DNA from: Micromonospora sp. ATCC 39149
GTDB taxonomy: Bacteria; Actinomycetota; Actinomycetes; Mycobacteriales; Micromonosporaceae
Direction of reading: 5' to 3'
Assembly: GCF_000158815.1 (NCBI RefSeq)
Contig: NZ_GG657738.1
Coordinates: forward strand, 4,331,303 to 4,395,302
Length of the DNA: 64,000 nucleotides
The stretch's first letter is position 1, and the number at the start of each line of letters is the position of its first letter. Shown here piece by piece: positions 27,952 to 36,280 of this stretch. The notes beneath the pieces are model-generated. The model ran no database searches. It was not told the origin of the DNA and saw only the letters and a list, made by a program, of their open reading frames with translations. The translations under genes and the position numbers were made by a program.

Positions 27952-28020
27952 GACGAAGGGCGCGCCGCAGATCGCCCGCTCGGTCAACCCTTTCCGGATC
28001 TATTGACGAAGGAGCCCCGG

Positions 28021-29049
28021 ATGGTTCGTTGTCTGGTGACTGGTGGTGCCGGATTCATCGGCTCGCACCTGGTGGAGTCATTGGTCAGGAATGGGCACCG
28101 GGTCACCGTTCTGGACGACCTCAGCGGCGGCAGCCGGCAGCGGGTTCCGGCCGGGGTGGACCTGGCCGTCGGTTCGGTGACCGACGTGGACTTCGTCGAT
28201 TCACTGTTCGCCGAGAACCGATTCGAGCGGGTCTTCCACTTTGCCGCCTTCGCGGCGGAGGCGATCAGCCATTCGGTGAAGCAGCTCAACTACGGCACCA
28301 ATGTGATGGGCAGCATAAATCTGATCAACGCGTCGCTGCGTACCGGCGTGCGGTTCTTCTGCTTCGCCTCCTCCGTGGCGGTCTACGGCCACGGCGAGAC
28401 GCCGATGCGCGAGTCCGTCGTCCCCGTCCCCGCGGACAGCTACGGCCTGGCCAAGTACCTGGTCGAGCGCGAGCTGGAGGTGACGATGCGGACCCAGGGG
28501 CTGCCCTTCACCGCCTTCCGCATGCACAACGTCTACGGCGAGTGGCAGAACATGCGGGACCCGTACCGCAACGCGGTCGCCATCTTCTTCAACCAGATCC
28601 TGCGAGGCGAGCCGATCACCGTGTACGGCGACGGCGGCCAGGTCCGCGCGTTCACGTACGTCGGTGACGTGGTGAACGTGGTCAGCCGCGCCGCCGAGAC
28701 CGAGGCCGCGTGGGGGCGGGCATTCAACGTGGGCTCGTCGAGCACCAACACCGTGCTGGAGCTGGCCCAGGCGGTACGGTCGGCGGCCGGCGTGCCGGAG
28801 CATCCGATCGCCCACCTGCCGTCGCGGGACGAGGTGCGAACCGCGTACACCGCGACGGAGCTGGCCCGATCGGTCTTCGGCGACTGGACGGACACCCCGC
28901 TGGCCGAGGGACTGGCCCGCACCGCCAGGTGGGCGGCCGACGCCGGGCCGGCGGAACTCCAGTCGTCCTTCGATATCGAGATCGGCGGGGACCGGATTCC
29001 GGAATGGGCCCGGCTGGTCAACGAAAGGCTCAGCACGGCGAGCCGCTGA
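28021..29049 (+). CDS. NAD-dependent nucleotide-sugar epimerase/dehydratase (GalE-like)
   Basis: 342 residues from ATG 28021 with GAAGGAG at 6-bp spacing; a TTG 18 bp upstream is possible but has no ribosome site. Extended SDR: CLVTGGAGFIGSHLVES, FHFAAFAAEAIS, catalytic SSVAVYG and YGLAK. It resembles UDP-glucose 4-epimerases and UDP-glucuronate-processing enzymes, with RMHNVYGEWQNMRDPYRN before the substrate loop. In orthosomycin clusters such enzymes supply pentose or hexose units; which sugar is made here cannot be read from sequence. Starts a new unit after the terminator. Confidence 0.85.
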   Translation: MVRCLVTGGAGFIGSHLVESLVRNGHRVTVLDDLSGGSRQRVPAGVDLAVGSVTDVDFVDSLFAENRFERVFHFAAFAAEAISHSVKQLNYGTNVMGSINLINASLRTGVRFFCFASSVAVYGHGETPMRESVVPVPADSYGLAKYLVERELEVTMRTQGLPFTAFRMHNVYGEWQNMRDPYRNAVAIFFNQILRGEPITVYGDGGQVRAFTYVGDVVNVVSRAAETEAAWGRAFNVGSSSTNTVLELAQAVRSAAGVPEHPIAHLPSRDEVRTAYTATELARSVFGDWTDTPLAEGLARTARWAADAGPAELQSSFDIEIGGDRIPEWARLVNERLSTASR

Positions 29050-29103
29050 ATATGATGAAAACACTAGTCCGCAACCGCAATGGCATCGCTAGGCTTTGAT
29101 CCC

Positions 29104-29841
29104 ATGGACCGTGAAGAGATTCGTCGCCGCGTCGCCGCGCTCGAGCCGTGGGTGAATGGATTCGAGCACGACGGAGTGCGTTACGCCGAGGGCTCCCAGC
29201 ACGGTTATCTGCTGAGCCAGTCCCCGGCCGACCGGGCCGCGAAGTTCTTCGGTGCGTTTCCCGACGCGCGGCGGATCCTCGAACTCGGCGCACTGGAGGG
29301 CGCGGACACGCTTGCCCTCGCCCGGCACCCCGGCACGACGGTGCTTGCCCTGGAGGGCCGTCCGGAGAACCTGCGCCGCGCGGAGCTGGTGATGGAGGTC
29401 AACGGCATCACCAACGTGGAGCTGCGCGTCGCCGACGTGGAGCGGATCGACTTCACCGAGCTGGGCGAGTTCGACGCCGTCCTCTGCGCGGGCCTGCTCT
29501 ACCACGTGCGTGAGCCGTGGACCCTGCTGAAGGACATCGCGGGCGTCGCGGCGGGAATCTACCTCTCCACCCACTACTGGGGAGGCGTGGGCGACCTGCA
29601 ACCGATCGACGGCTACACGGTCAAGCAGGTCCGCGAGGAGCACCCCGAGCCGCAGGCCCGGGGGCTCAGCGTCGACGTGCGCTGGCTCGACCGGGAGTCC
29701 CTGTTCGCCGCCCTGCACAACGCCGGCTTCGCCGAGGTGGAGGTGCTGCACGAGCGCCGGTCGCCGGAGGTGTGCGACATCATCGCCGTCGGCCGCCGCA
29801 CCGGCACGCGCCGACCGACCGAAGGGGTGAGCCTCCGATGA
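29104..29841 (+). CDS. SAM-dependent methyltransferase
   Basis: 245 residues from ATG 29104; an alternative ATG at 29080 adds eight residues, and neither has a convincing ribosome site. Rossmann-like methyltransferase: SAM loop RRILELGALEGADTLALA, acidic residue in LALEGRPENLRRA, and motif IV DAVLCAGLLYHVREPWTLL. Such DUF1698-like or class I enzymes methylate sugars in this kind of cluster. The gene ends by overlapping the next oxygenase start (ATGA 29838-29841). Candidate O-methyltransferase for one of the methoxylated sugars. Confidence 0.82.
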   Translation: MDREEIRRRVAALEPWVNGFEHDGVRYAEGSQHGYLLSQSPADRAAKFFGAFPDARRILELGALEGADTLALARHPGTTVLALEGRPENLRRAELVMEVNGITNVELRVADVERIDFTELGEFDAVLCAGLLYHVREPWTLLKDIAGVAAGIYLSTHYWGGVGDLQPIDGYTVKQVREEHPEPQARGLSVDVRWLDRESLFAALHNAGFAEVEVLHERRSPEVCDIIAVGRRTGTRRPTEGVSLR

Positions 29842-30512
29842 CCACCATGTCGCGGGAGCGCGAGGCCGTGGCCAGCCGGTTCCGCAGCGACGGGATCGCG
29901 CACGTCGGGCCGGTGCTCGACCCCGAGGTGCTGGCCCAGCTCAAGGCCGGCGCGGTAAGCCTGATCGACCGGTTCGCCGGTCCGGCGCGGGCCAACGCCG
30001 ACTACTGGAACTACGAGGTCGAGGGCGCGGAGCCGGTGCTGTACCGGATCCACAACCTCGAAAAGCAGGACTGGCCGCAGGGCGAGTTGCTGCACCGGCC
30101 GGAGATCGCCGCGGTGGCCGCCGACGTCCTCGGCACCCCGGTCGTGCCCACCGCCTTCGCGTTGGTGCTCAAGGAGCCACTGCGGGCGGCCGGCGTGCCG
30201 TGGCACCGGGACCGGGTCAACGTCCCCCCGCACGCGGTCTGCAACATCAGCATCTGCCTGGACACCGCCGGGCCGGAGAACGGCTGTCTGGAGGGCGTGC
30301 CCGGCTCCCACCTGCTGCCCGACGACGCCGACGTCACGGCCGTGCGCGACGCCGGGCCGCGGGTGCCGGTCCCCTCGCAGGAGGGGGACTTCATCGTCCA
30401 CGACGTACGGCTGGTGCACGGCTCCGGGCCGAACCCCTCCGACCAGTGGCGGCGCACCATCGTGATCGAGTTCGCCGATCCCGCGCGGGAGTTGCCGGTC
30501 CTGACCTCCTGA
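29838..30512 (+). CDS. PhyH-type Fe(II)/2-oxoglutarate oxygenase (orthosomycin bridge type)
   Basis: 224 residues from ATG 29838. Phytanoyl-CoA dioxygenase fold with the iron-binding H123-x-D125 in PWHRDRVN, distal His194 in LVHGSGPN and the 2-oxoglutarate-binding Arg near QWRRTIVIEF. Enzymes of this type (AviO1-O3, EvdO1/O2/MO1, HygX) are known to make orthoester or methylenedioxy bridges by oxidative cyclisation. This is the shortest of three paralogues in the window. Translationally coupled to the methyltransferase upstream. Confidence 0.88.
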   Translation: MTTMSREREAVASRFRSDGIAHVGPVLDPEVLAQLKAGAVSLIDRFAGPARANADYWNYEVEGAEPVLYRIHNLEKQDWPQGELLHRPEIAAVAADVLGTPVVPTAFALVLKEPLRAAGVPWHRDRVNVPPHAVCNISICLDTAGPENGCLEGVPGSHLLPDDADVTAVRDAGPRVPVPSQEGDFIVHDVRLVHGSGPNPSDQWRRTIVIEFADPARELPVLTS

Positions 30513-30564
30513 CCGTCCGGCCGCGACCCCCAACCTCCCCTCGGCAGGCCACAGAGAGGCTGCG

Positions 30565-31836
30565 ATGAAGGTTCTGTTCACCGTGTCCAACTGGGCCGGG
30601 CACTACATGTGCATGGTGCCGCTGGCCTGGGCGCTGCGGGCGGCCGGCCACGACGTCAAGGTCGCCTGTTCGCCGTCCCAGGTCCGGGGCGTGGCCGCGG
30701 CGGGCATGATGCCCGTCTCGGTGCTCGACGGACCCGACATGATGGAGAGCGCCCGGCTGGGCTTCTACGTCCAGGCCCTCTACACCCCGCAGCACATGGT
30801 GGAGCAACCGCTGCCGTTGAACCCCTTCACGGGCCGGCCGATGGACTCGCTCGCCGACTTCGACACCGACCTGCTCGCCGACTACTGGAAGCGCACGGTC
30901 ACCGCGGTCCAGCGCAGCTACGACAACGCGGTCGACTACGCCGCCCACTACCGGCCCGACCTGGTGGTCCACGACATCATGGCCGTGGAGGGCGCGCTGG
31001 TCGCCGAGCTGCACCACATCCCCAGCGTCTACTTCTCGCCCGGGTTCATCGGCACCATCGAGACCGAGCCCGGGCTCGACCTGGTCTCCGGCGACCCGGT
31101 GACCGAGTTCCGCAAGTACGGCGTCGAGTGGAGCCGGCACCAGATCCGGTACGCCATCGACCCGTCGCCCGACGTGGCGATCCCGCCGATGGGCGACGCG
31201 CTGCGGATCCCGATCCGCTACCAGCCCTACAACGGCTCCCAGGACGTGGACCCCTGGCTGCTCGGTCCGCGCCGGGGCAAGCGGGTCTGCGTGGTGTGGG
31301 GCAACTCCGCCACGGGCGTGTTCGGCGCGCAGGTGCCGGCGCTGCGGCACGCCGTCGACGCCGCCGCCCAGCGGGGCGTGGAGGTCGTGATCACCGCCGC
31401 CTCCTCCGAGGTGGAGGGGCTGGGCGCGCTGCCGCCGAACGTGCGGGTGCTCAGCAACTGCCCGCTGGAGCTCATCCTCCCCGACTGCGACTTGCTGGTG
31501 CACCACGGCAGCGCCAACTGCTACATGAACGGGCTCGCCATGGGCGTGCCGCAGTTGTCGCTGGCGCTCAACTACGACGCCCTGATCTACGGGCGGCGGC
31601 TCGACCCGCAGGGCGCGACGAAGACGCTGCCCGGCCTGAAGGCGTCCCGCGAGGAGGTCGACGAGGCCCTCGGCTCCGTCCTCTACGACCACCGATTCCG
31701 GGTGGCGGCGCAGCGGATGCGGGAGTCCGTCACCACCGGGCCGACCGCCGTCCAGGTGGCCGAACTCCTGGCCCGGCTGGCCGACACCGGCGCGCTGAGC
31801 CCCGAGGACGTCGCCGAGTTCGCCCGGCGTCCGTGA
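30565..31836 (+). CDS. GT1 family glycosyltransferase
   Basis: 423 residues from ATG 30565. GT-B fold of the macrolide/antibiotic type: N-terminal KVLFTVSNWAGHYMCMVPLAWALRAAGHDVKV is the acceptor domain start. The C-terminal nucleotide-sugar domain has VRVLSNCPLELILPDCDLLVHHGS followed by GLAMGVPQLSLALNYD, matching the (H/V)HHGG...G.PQ signature of NDP-sugar GT1 enzymes, here with HHGS. It adds a deoxysugar to the growing oligosaccharide. Flanked by oxygenase and methyltransferase genes on the same strand. Confidence 0.9.
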   Translation: MKVLFTVSNWAGHYMCMVPLAWALRAAGHDVKVACSPSQVRGVAAAGMMPVSVLDGPDMMESARLGFYVQALYTPQHMVEQPLPLNPFTGRPMDSLADFDTDLLADYWKRTVTAVQRSYDNAVDYAAHYRPDLVVHDIMAVEGALVAELHHIPSVYFSPGFIGTIETEPGLDLVSGDPVTEFRKYGVEWSRHQIRYAIDPSPDVAIPPMGDALRIPIRYQPYNGSQDVDPWLLGPRRGKRVCVVWGNSATGVFGAQVPALRHAVDAAAQRGVEVVITAASSEVEGLGALPPNVRVLSNCPLELILPDCDLLVHHGSANCYMNGLAMGVPQLSLALNYDALIYGRRLDPQGATKTLPGLKASREEVDEALGSVLYDHRFRVAAQRMRESVTTGPTAVQVAELLARLADTGALSPEDVAEFARRP

Positions 31837-31838
31837 CA

Positions 31839-31874
31839 CCGCCCGCCCAGTTTTCCGCAGCCGCCCGCCCAGTT
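31839..31874 (+). repeat. Short direct repeat between GT1 and methyltransferase genes
   Basis: CCGCCCGCCCAGTT occurs at 31839-31852 and again at 31861-31874, a 22-bp period, in the 76-bp gap between the two genes. Probably a slippage duplication. Confidence 0.5.
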
Positions 31875-31912
31875 GTCCCCGCAGAGCCCGACAAGACCGC
31901 GAGTGAGGTCCG

Positions 31913-32656
31913 ATGAACGACGCGAAGCAGGCGACGCCGCCGCCGCAGGACGCCCCCCGGGGCTGTCCGCTCCGGAGCACCGGCGACCTCAACTACGTCT
32001 GGGAGTGGAACACGCCGGAGGAGATGCAGATGCAGCTCGCCGGCTACCAGCCGCGCGAGGAGTACCTCCAGGACCGTGTCGACAAGGTCGCCCTGGTCGT
32101 CGAGCAGCTCGGGCTCGGCCCGGAATCGGAGATCTTCGAGATCGGCAGCGGCGAGGGCATCATGGCGGCCGGGCTCGCCGACCGGGTGCGCGCCGTGCTC
32201 TGCGCCGACGTCAGCCGATCCTTCCTCGACAAGGCGCGCGCCACCTGCGAGGGCCGGGAGAACGTCTCCTACCACCACATCGAGAACGACTTCCTGGAGA
32301 AGCTGCCGACCGCCGCGTTCGACGCCGGGTTCTCCCTGAACGTGTTCATCCACCTCAACGTCTTCGAGGTCTTCCTCTACTTCCGTCAGATCCGGCGGAT
32401 CCTGCGGCCCGGCGGGCTGTTCTGCTTCAACTTCCTGGACCTCGGCGACAACACGCGCGGCTTCTTCCACACCTACGCCGAGCGGTACCGCGACGCGAAC
32501 CCCGTGGAGTTCAAGGGGTTCCTGAACTGGCACGGCGTGGAGTTGATGACCGGCATCGCCGCCGAGGCCGGGCTGACGCCGGTCACCGACAAGATGATCA
32601 ATCACGACGGCGTGGTGTTCCTGACGCTGCGCAGCGACGGGGAGCCGGCGGCGTGA
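31913..32656 (+). CDS. SAM-dependent methyltransferase
   Basis: 247 residues from ATG 31913 with GAGG upstream. The SAM-binding loop is SEIFEIGSGEGIMAAGLAD, followed by VLCADVSRSFLDKAR, and by the aromatic/sugar-type core FSLNVFIHLNVFEVFLYFRQIRRILRPGG. The N-terminal 60 residues (LNYVWEWNTPEEMQMQLAGY) are not a standard domain. Type-11/12-like class I methyltransferase, probably O-methylating a sugar hydroxyl or the isoeverninic phenol. It is in the middle of the large plus-strand gene run. Confidence 0.85.
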   Translation: MNDAKQATPPPQDAPRGCPLRSTGDLNYVWEWNTPEEMQMQLAGYQPREEYLQDRVDKVALVVEQLGLGPESEIFEIGSGEGIMAAGLADRVRAVLCADVSRSFLDKARATCEGRENVSYHHIENDFLEKLPTAAFDAGFSLNVFIHLNVFEVFLYFRQIRRILRPGGLFCFNFLDLGDNTRGFFHTYAERYRDANPVEFKGFLNWHGVELMTGIAAEAGLTPVTDKMINHDGVVFLTLRSDGEPAA

Positions 32657-32701
32657 CGGCCGGCCGACGGGCGTGGGTGGGGCACCGGGCGGGAGGACGC
32701 C

Positions 32702-33730
32702 GTGCGGCAGCGCTGCATCGGTGAGCGGGGGCCGCTGGTCTCGGCGCTCGGCCTGGGCACCTGGGCGCTCGGCGGCCAGTGGGGCCGGCGGATCGAACCA
32801 GGCGTGCAGGCCGTCCGCCGGGCCTTCGACCTGGGCGTCACCCTTTTCGACACCTCCCGGGCGTACGGCGGCGGGGCCGCCGAGGCGGCCCTTGCCCGCG
32901 GGCTGGCCGACCTGTTGCCCGCGCACCGGGACGAGATCGTGATCGCCACGGCCGGCGGGCTGGAGACCCGGCCCGGCGTGCGACGGCACAAGCTCGACCC
33001 GCCCGGACGGACGGTGCGTAACAGCGACCCCGCGTTCCTCCGGGACGAGCTGCTGGCCAGCCTGCGTCAGCTCGGCACGGACCACGTCGACGTGTACTCC
33101 GTGCACTGGCCCGACCCGACCGTCCCGCTCGCGGAGACCGCCGAGGTGCTGGCGGGGTTCGTGCGCGAGGGCCTGGCCCGCCATGTCGGCTTCGCCAACG
33201 TGACGGCGGGCGACCTGGCCGAGCTGGTGCCGACCGGGCTGCTGGACGTCGTCCAGGTGCCGTTCAACCTGCTCGACCGTGGTGCCGAGAAGGAGGTGCT
33301 GCCCCGCTGCCAGGAGGCCGGCGTCGGGGTGCTGGGCGGCTCCGCGCTCGCCCACGGGCTGCTCACCGGCGCGCTGCACCGCGACCAGGCATTCGCCCCC
33401 GAGGACTGGCGGGCCTACTCGCACGCCTTCCGGGGTGAGGACTACGCCCAACTGCTCGACGTGGTCGACGGCCTCGCCGCCTTCGCCGCCGAGCGTGGGC
33501 ACACCGTCGCGCAGGTGGCACTGGCCTGGGCGCTGCACCACCCGGCCGGGGTGGTGCCGGTGTTCGGCGCTCAGTCGCCCGGAGTCGTCGAGGAGAACGT
33601 CCGCGCCGCCGGCCTGGAGCTGTCCGAGATCGAGCTGCGGGAGCTGGAACTCCTGGTCCGTACCGCCCCGGCGGTCGGCTCCGGGGCCGGACCGGCGTGC
33701 CGGACCGAGGAGCGTGACGATGTCCACTGA
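32702..33730 (+). CDS. Aldo/keto reductase-like protein lacking the catalytic lysine
   Basis: 342 residues from GTG 32702. The AKR barrel is recognisable: LGLGTWALGGQWGRR, the Asp and Tyr of LFDTSRAYGGG, the His of DVYSVHWPDP, and QVALAWALHHPAGVVPVFG near the cofactor site. At the position of the catalytic Lys, normally in IATK, the sequence is IATAGG, so the tetrad is D-Y-A-H. It may be an inactive, altered or non-redox enzyme; sugar AKRs usually reduce keto groups. Its 3' end overlaps the FkbM gene by 11 bp. Confidence 0.82.
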   Translation: MRQRCIGERGPLVSALGLGTWALGGQWGRRIEPGVQAVRRAFDLGVTLFDTSRAYGGGAAEAALARGLADLLPAHRDEIVIATAGGLETRPGVRRHKLDPPGRTVRNSDPAFLRDELLASLRQLGTDHVDVYSVHWPDPTVPLAETAEVLAGFVREGLARHVGFANVTAGDLAELVPTGLLDVVQVPFNLLDRGAEKEVLPRCQEAGVGVLGGSALAHGLLTGALHRDQAFAPEDWRAYSHAFRGEDYAQLLDVVDGLAAFAAERGHTVAQVALAWALHHPAGVVPVFGAQSPGVVEENVRAAGLELSEIELRELELLVRTAPAVGSGAGPACRTEERDDVH

Positions 33731-34493
33731 GCTTTCCGCGACCGACGAGGCCGGCGCGCTGTCGATGAACGACTGGTACGACCAGCTCACCGTGGCGCTG
33801 ATCGAGCAGATCTGCGAACCGGACGCCAACACCGTGGACATCGGGGCCGGCGCCGGCGACATCCTGCGTCACCTGCTGCGGGTCGCCCCCCGTGGCCGGC
33901 ACGTGGCCGTCGAGGCGCTGCCGTCGTACGCCGAGGGGCTGCGCCGGGACTTCCCCGGCGTGACGGTGGTGGCCGCCGCCGCCGCCGAGCGCACCGGCCG
34001 GGACAGCTTCGTCCACGTGGTCTCCAACCCCGGCTACAGCGGGCTGCGCCGGCGTCCCTACGACCGCCCGGACGAGACCCTGCGGGAGCTGACGGTCGAC
34101 ACCGTCCGCCTGGACGACGTGCTCCCCGGTGACCGCCGGATCGACCTGGTCAAGGTGGACACCGAGGGCGGCGAGGTGCTCGCCCTGCGCGGTGCCGTGG
34201 AGCTGCTCCGCCGCTGGCGGCCGGTGATCGTCTTCGAGCACGGCGGCGACCACGCCATGCGGGAGTACGGCACCACCAGCGCCGACCTGTGGGCGCTGCT
34301 CGTGACCGAGCTGGGTTACGAGCTGCGTACCCTGCCCGGGCGCCGCGCCGGGCAGCCGGCGCTGGACCGGGCGGGGTTCGCCGACGCGCTGCGGGAGCAC
34401 TGGTACTTCGTCGCCGACCGACCGAGCCCGGGCCCGGCCGGCGGCTCCGGGCAGCACGAACCGTCCGCCTGGCAGAAGGGAACCGAACCATGA
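33720..34493 (+). CDS. FkbM family methyltransferase
   Basis: 257 residues from ATG 33720; the frame is open upstream only as a shadow of the AKR gene. The SAM loop is NTVDIGAGAGDILRHLL, and the FkbM signature IDLVKVDTEGGEVLALRGA lies near residue 150, followed by RPVIVFEHGG. FkbM enzymes O-methylate hydroxyls in polyketides and sugars. The stop overlaps the next start (ATGA 34490-34493), so it is coupled to the second bridge oxygenase. Confidence 0.9.
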   Translation: MSTELSATDEAGALSMNDWYDQLTVALIEQICEPDANTVDIGAGAGDILRHLLRVAPRGRHVAVEALPSYAEGLRRDFPGVTVVAAAAAERTGRDSFVHVVSNPGYSGLRRRPYDRPDETLRELTVDTVRLDDVLPGDRRIDLVKVDTEGGEVLALRGAVELLRRWRPVIVFEHGGDHAMREYGTTSADLWALLVTELGYELRTLPGRRAGQPALDRAGFADALREHWYFVADRPSPGPAGGSGQHEPSAWQKGTEP

Positions 34494-35434
34494 GCGCGAC
34501 TGTGGACGTCCGCACCGAGCAGGCCGTCCCCGAGTGCCACATCCACGAGACCGGGCTGCTTCCGGAGCACCTGACCGCCTTCCGCCGGCAGGGCGCGCTG
34601 ATCCTGCGCGGGCTGCTGGACCCCGACGAGCTGCGGTCCGTGCAGGCGGCGGCCGACGAGCTGATCGACGAAGCCTGGCGCACCCGGACGATGACCGACA
34701 CCATCTGGACGCTGGAACCGCACGAGCCGGACGCGGCGCCGGTGCGGATCGAGTACGTGGTCGACAAGTCCCCGGTGGTCGCCCGGCTCGCCGGCCACCC
34801 CCTGCTGCTGCGGGCGATGGAGGACCTGGTCGGCCCCAACCTCATCCCCACCTGGGACAGCATGGTCTTCAAGACCGAGGCGGGGGCGCCCCGGCTGCCC
34901 TGGCACCGCGACGGCGGCCTCTACCCGGAGAACGCGGTCGGCATCACCGGCGCGGGCCGGGTGATCGACGTCGGCATCTACCTTGACCCGGCCCCGGAGG
35001 ACAACTGCGTCTGGTGCATCCCGCAGTCGAACTACTGGGACACCGACCGGGCGAACGAGACCACCACCCGGATGAACGCCACCGAGTGGGACACCACCGG
35101 GGCGGTGCCGGCGGTGATGAACCCGGGCGACGTGATGCTGCACAACATCCTGATGCTGCACGCCGCGCCGGCGGTGACCGGCAAGCGGCGCCGGGTCATC
35201 TACTTCGAGTACCGGCCCGCCGAGGTCGAGCTGGACCTCGGCCCGCACGTGCCGGAGTACATCGGGCTCAAGCAGCAGGTGCTGCTCTCCTGCCTGGCGC
35301 AGCGGCGGGCGGCACCGGAGCACGCCGGCGAGCAGCCCTTCGAGTACCGGCCCGCCGCGTCGCTGCGGCGCTGGGAGGGCCTGCCGGAGCCGACCACCAT
35401 GCGGTACCCGCACGAGGAGTACTGGCGTTGGTGA
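34490..35434 (+). CDS. PhyH-type Fe(II)/2-oxoglutarate oxygenase, long form
   Basis: 314 residues from ATG 34490. Iron-binding H139-x-D141 in LPWHRDGGLY, distal His224 in LMLHAAPA, Arg in KRRRVIYFEYRP. Closely follows the phytanoyl-CoA dioxygenase fold, with a longer C-terminal part (about 240-314) than the other two paralogues. Likely forms an orthoester or methylenedioxy bridge in the oligosaccharide; which one cannot be told from sequence. Start and end overlap the neighbouring genes (ATGA, GTGA), showing tight coupling. Confidence 0.88.
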   Translation: MSATVDVRTEQAVPECHIHETGLLPEHLTAFRRQGALILRGLLDPDELRSVQAAADELIDEAWRTRTMTDTIWTLEPHEPDAAPVRIEYVVDKSPVVARLAGHPLLLRAMEDLVGPNLIPTWDSMVFKTEAGAPRLPWHRDGGLYPENAVGITGAGRVIDVGIYLDPAPEDNCVWCIPQSNYWDTDRANETTTRMNATEWDTTGAVPAVMNPGDVMLHNILMLHAAPAVTGKRRRVIYFEYRPAEVELDLGPHVPEYIGLKQQVLLSCLAQRRAAPEHAGEQPFEYRPAASLRRWEGLPEPTTMRYPHEEYWRW

Positions 35435-36279
35435 CCCTGCTGCGGCGCGTACCCGGGCTTGGTCCCCTGCTGACCGGTGCCGGCACCGCCCCCACCGGCC
35501 CGTCGCTGGACGAGGTGATGGCCGAACGGTTCCGGGAGCGGATCGAGCCCCGGCCCGGGGACTGGGCATACGCCCACTTCCTGGACCTGCGCGACGCGCT
35601 GGCGGAGGCGGTCCGGGACGCCACGGGAGTCTGGCTCGACTACGGCGCGGGCACCTCGCCATACCGGGGCCTGTTCCGCTCCGCCGAGTTGCAGACCGCC
35701 GACATCCCGGGCGGTGAGTCCCTGCCGGCCGACCACGCCCTCGACCGGGACGGGCGCTGCCCGGTGCCGGACGGGACGTTCGACGGGGTGCTCTCCACCC
35801 AGGTGCTCGAACACGTCTCGGACGCGGACGCGTACCTGCGGGAGGCGTACCGGCTGCTGCGCCCGGGCGGCCGGCTGGTGCTCTCCACCCACGGGGTGTG
35901 GGAGGAGCACGGCGGCCAGGACCTGTGGCGGTGGACCGCCGACGGGCTGGCCCGCCAGGCCGAGTGGGCCGGCTTCACCGTCGACCGCACCGTCAAGCTG
36001 ACCTGCGGGCCGCGCGGCCTGTTGCTGCTGCTGCGCTGGTACGGCCGCGAGCACGGCTGGCCGTCCGGCGGCCCGGTGGGTCTGGCCCTGCGCGCCCTGT
36101 GGCTGGTGGACCGGCTGCGGCCCCGCGCGCTCGACGAGTACCTCGACCGGGCGTTCCGGCATCTCGGCCGCAGCGAGGGCCCCGACCAGCCCTTCTATCT
36201 GGACATCCTGCTGGTCGCCAGCAAACCGCACGACGGGGCGCCTGGTCCCGCACACCGGCACGAGACGAGGAGGACCTGA
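35431..36279 (+). CDS. Class I methyltransferase (type 11)
   Basis: 282 residues from GTG 35431, inside the previous stop codon. The SAM loop WLDYGAGTSPYRGLF is followed by DGVLSTQVLEHVSDADAYLREAYRLLRPGGRLVL, the usual type-11 core, and then GVWEEHGGQDLWRWTADGL. The C-terminal third is predicted helical without a known domain. Likely a sugar O-methyltransferase. Two bases separate its stop from the C-methyltransferase start. Confidence 0.85.
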   Translation: MTLLRRVPGLGPLLTGAGTAPTGPSLDEVMAERFRERIEPRPGDWAYAHFLDLRDALAEAVRDATGVWLDYGAGTSPYRGLFRSAELQTADIPGGESLPADHALDRDGRCPVPDGTFDGVLSTQVLEHVSDADAYLREAYRLLRPGGRLVLSTHGVWEEHGGQDLWRWTADGLARQAEWAGFTVDRTVKLTCGPRGLLLLLRWYGREHGWPSGGPVGLALRALWLVDRLRPRALDEYLDRAFRHLGRSEGPDQPFYLDILLVASKPHDGAPGPAHRHETRRT

Positions 36280-36280
36280 C

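Noticed and set aside
29062..29090. Possible CTAG-box upstream of the methyltransferase at 29104
   Set aside because: Two CTAG tetramers are present but with wrong spacing and no similarity in the middle of the 16-mer.
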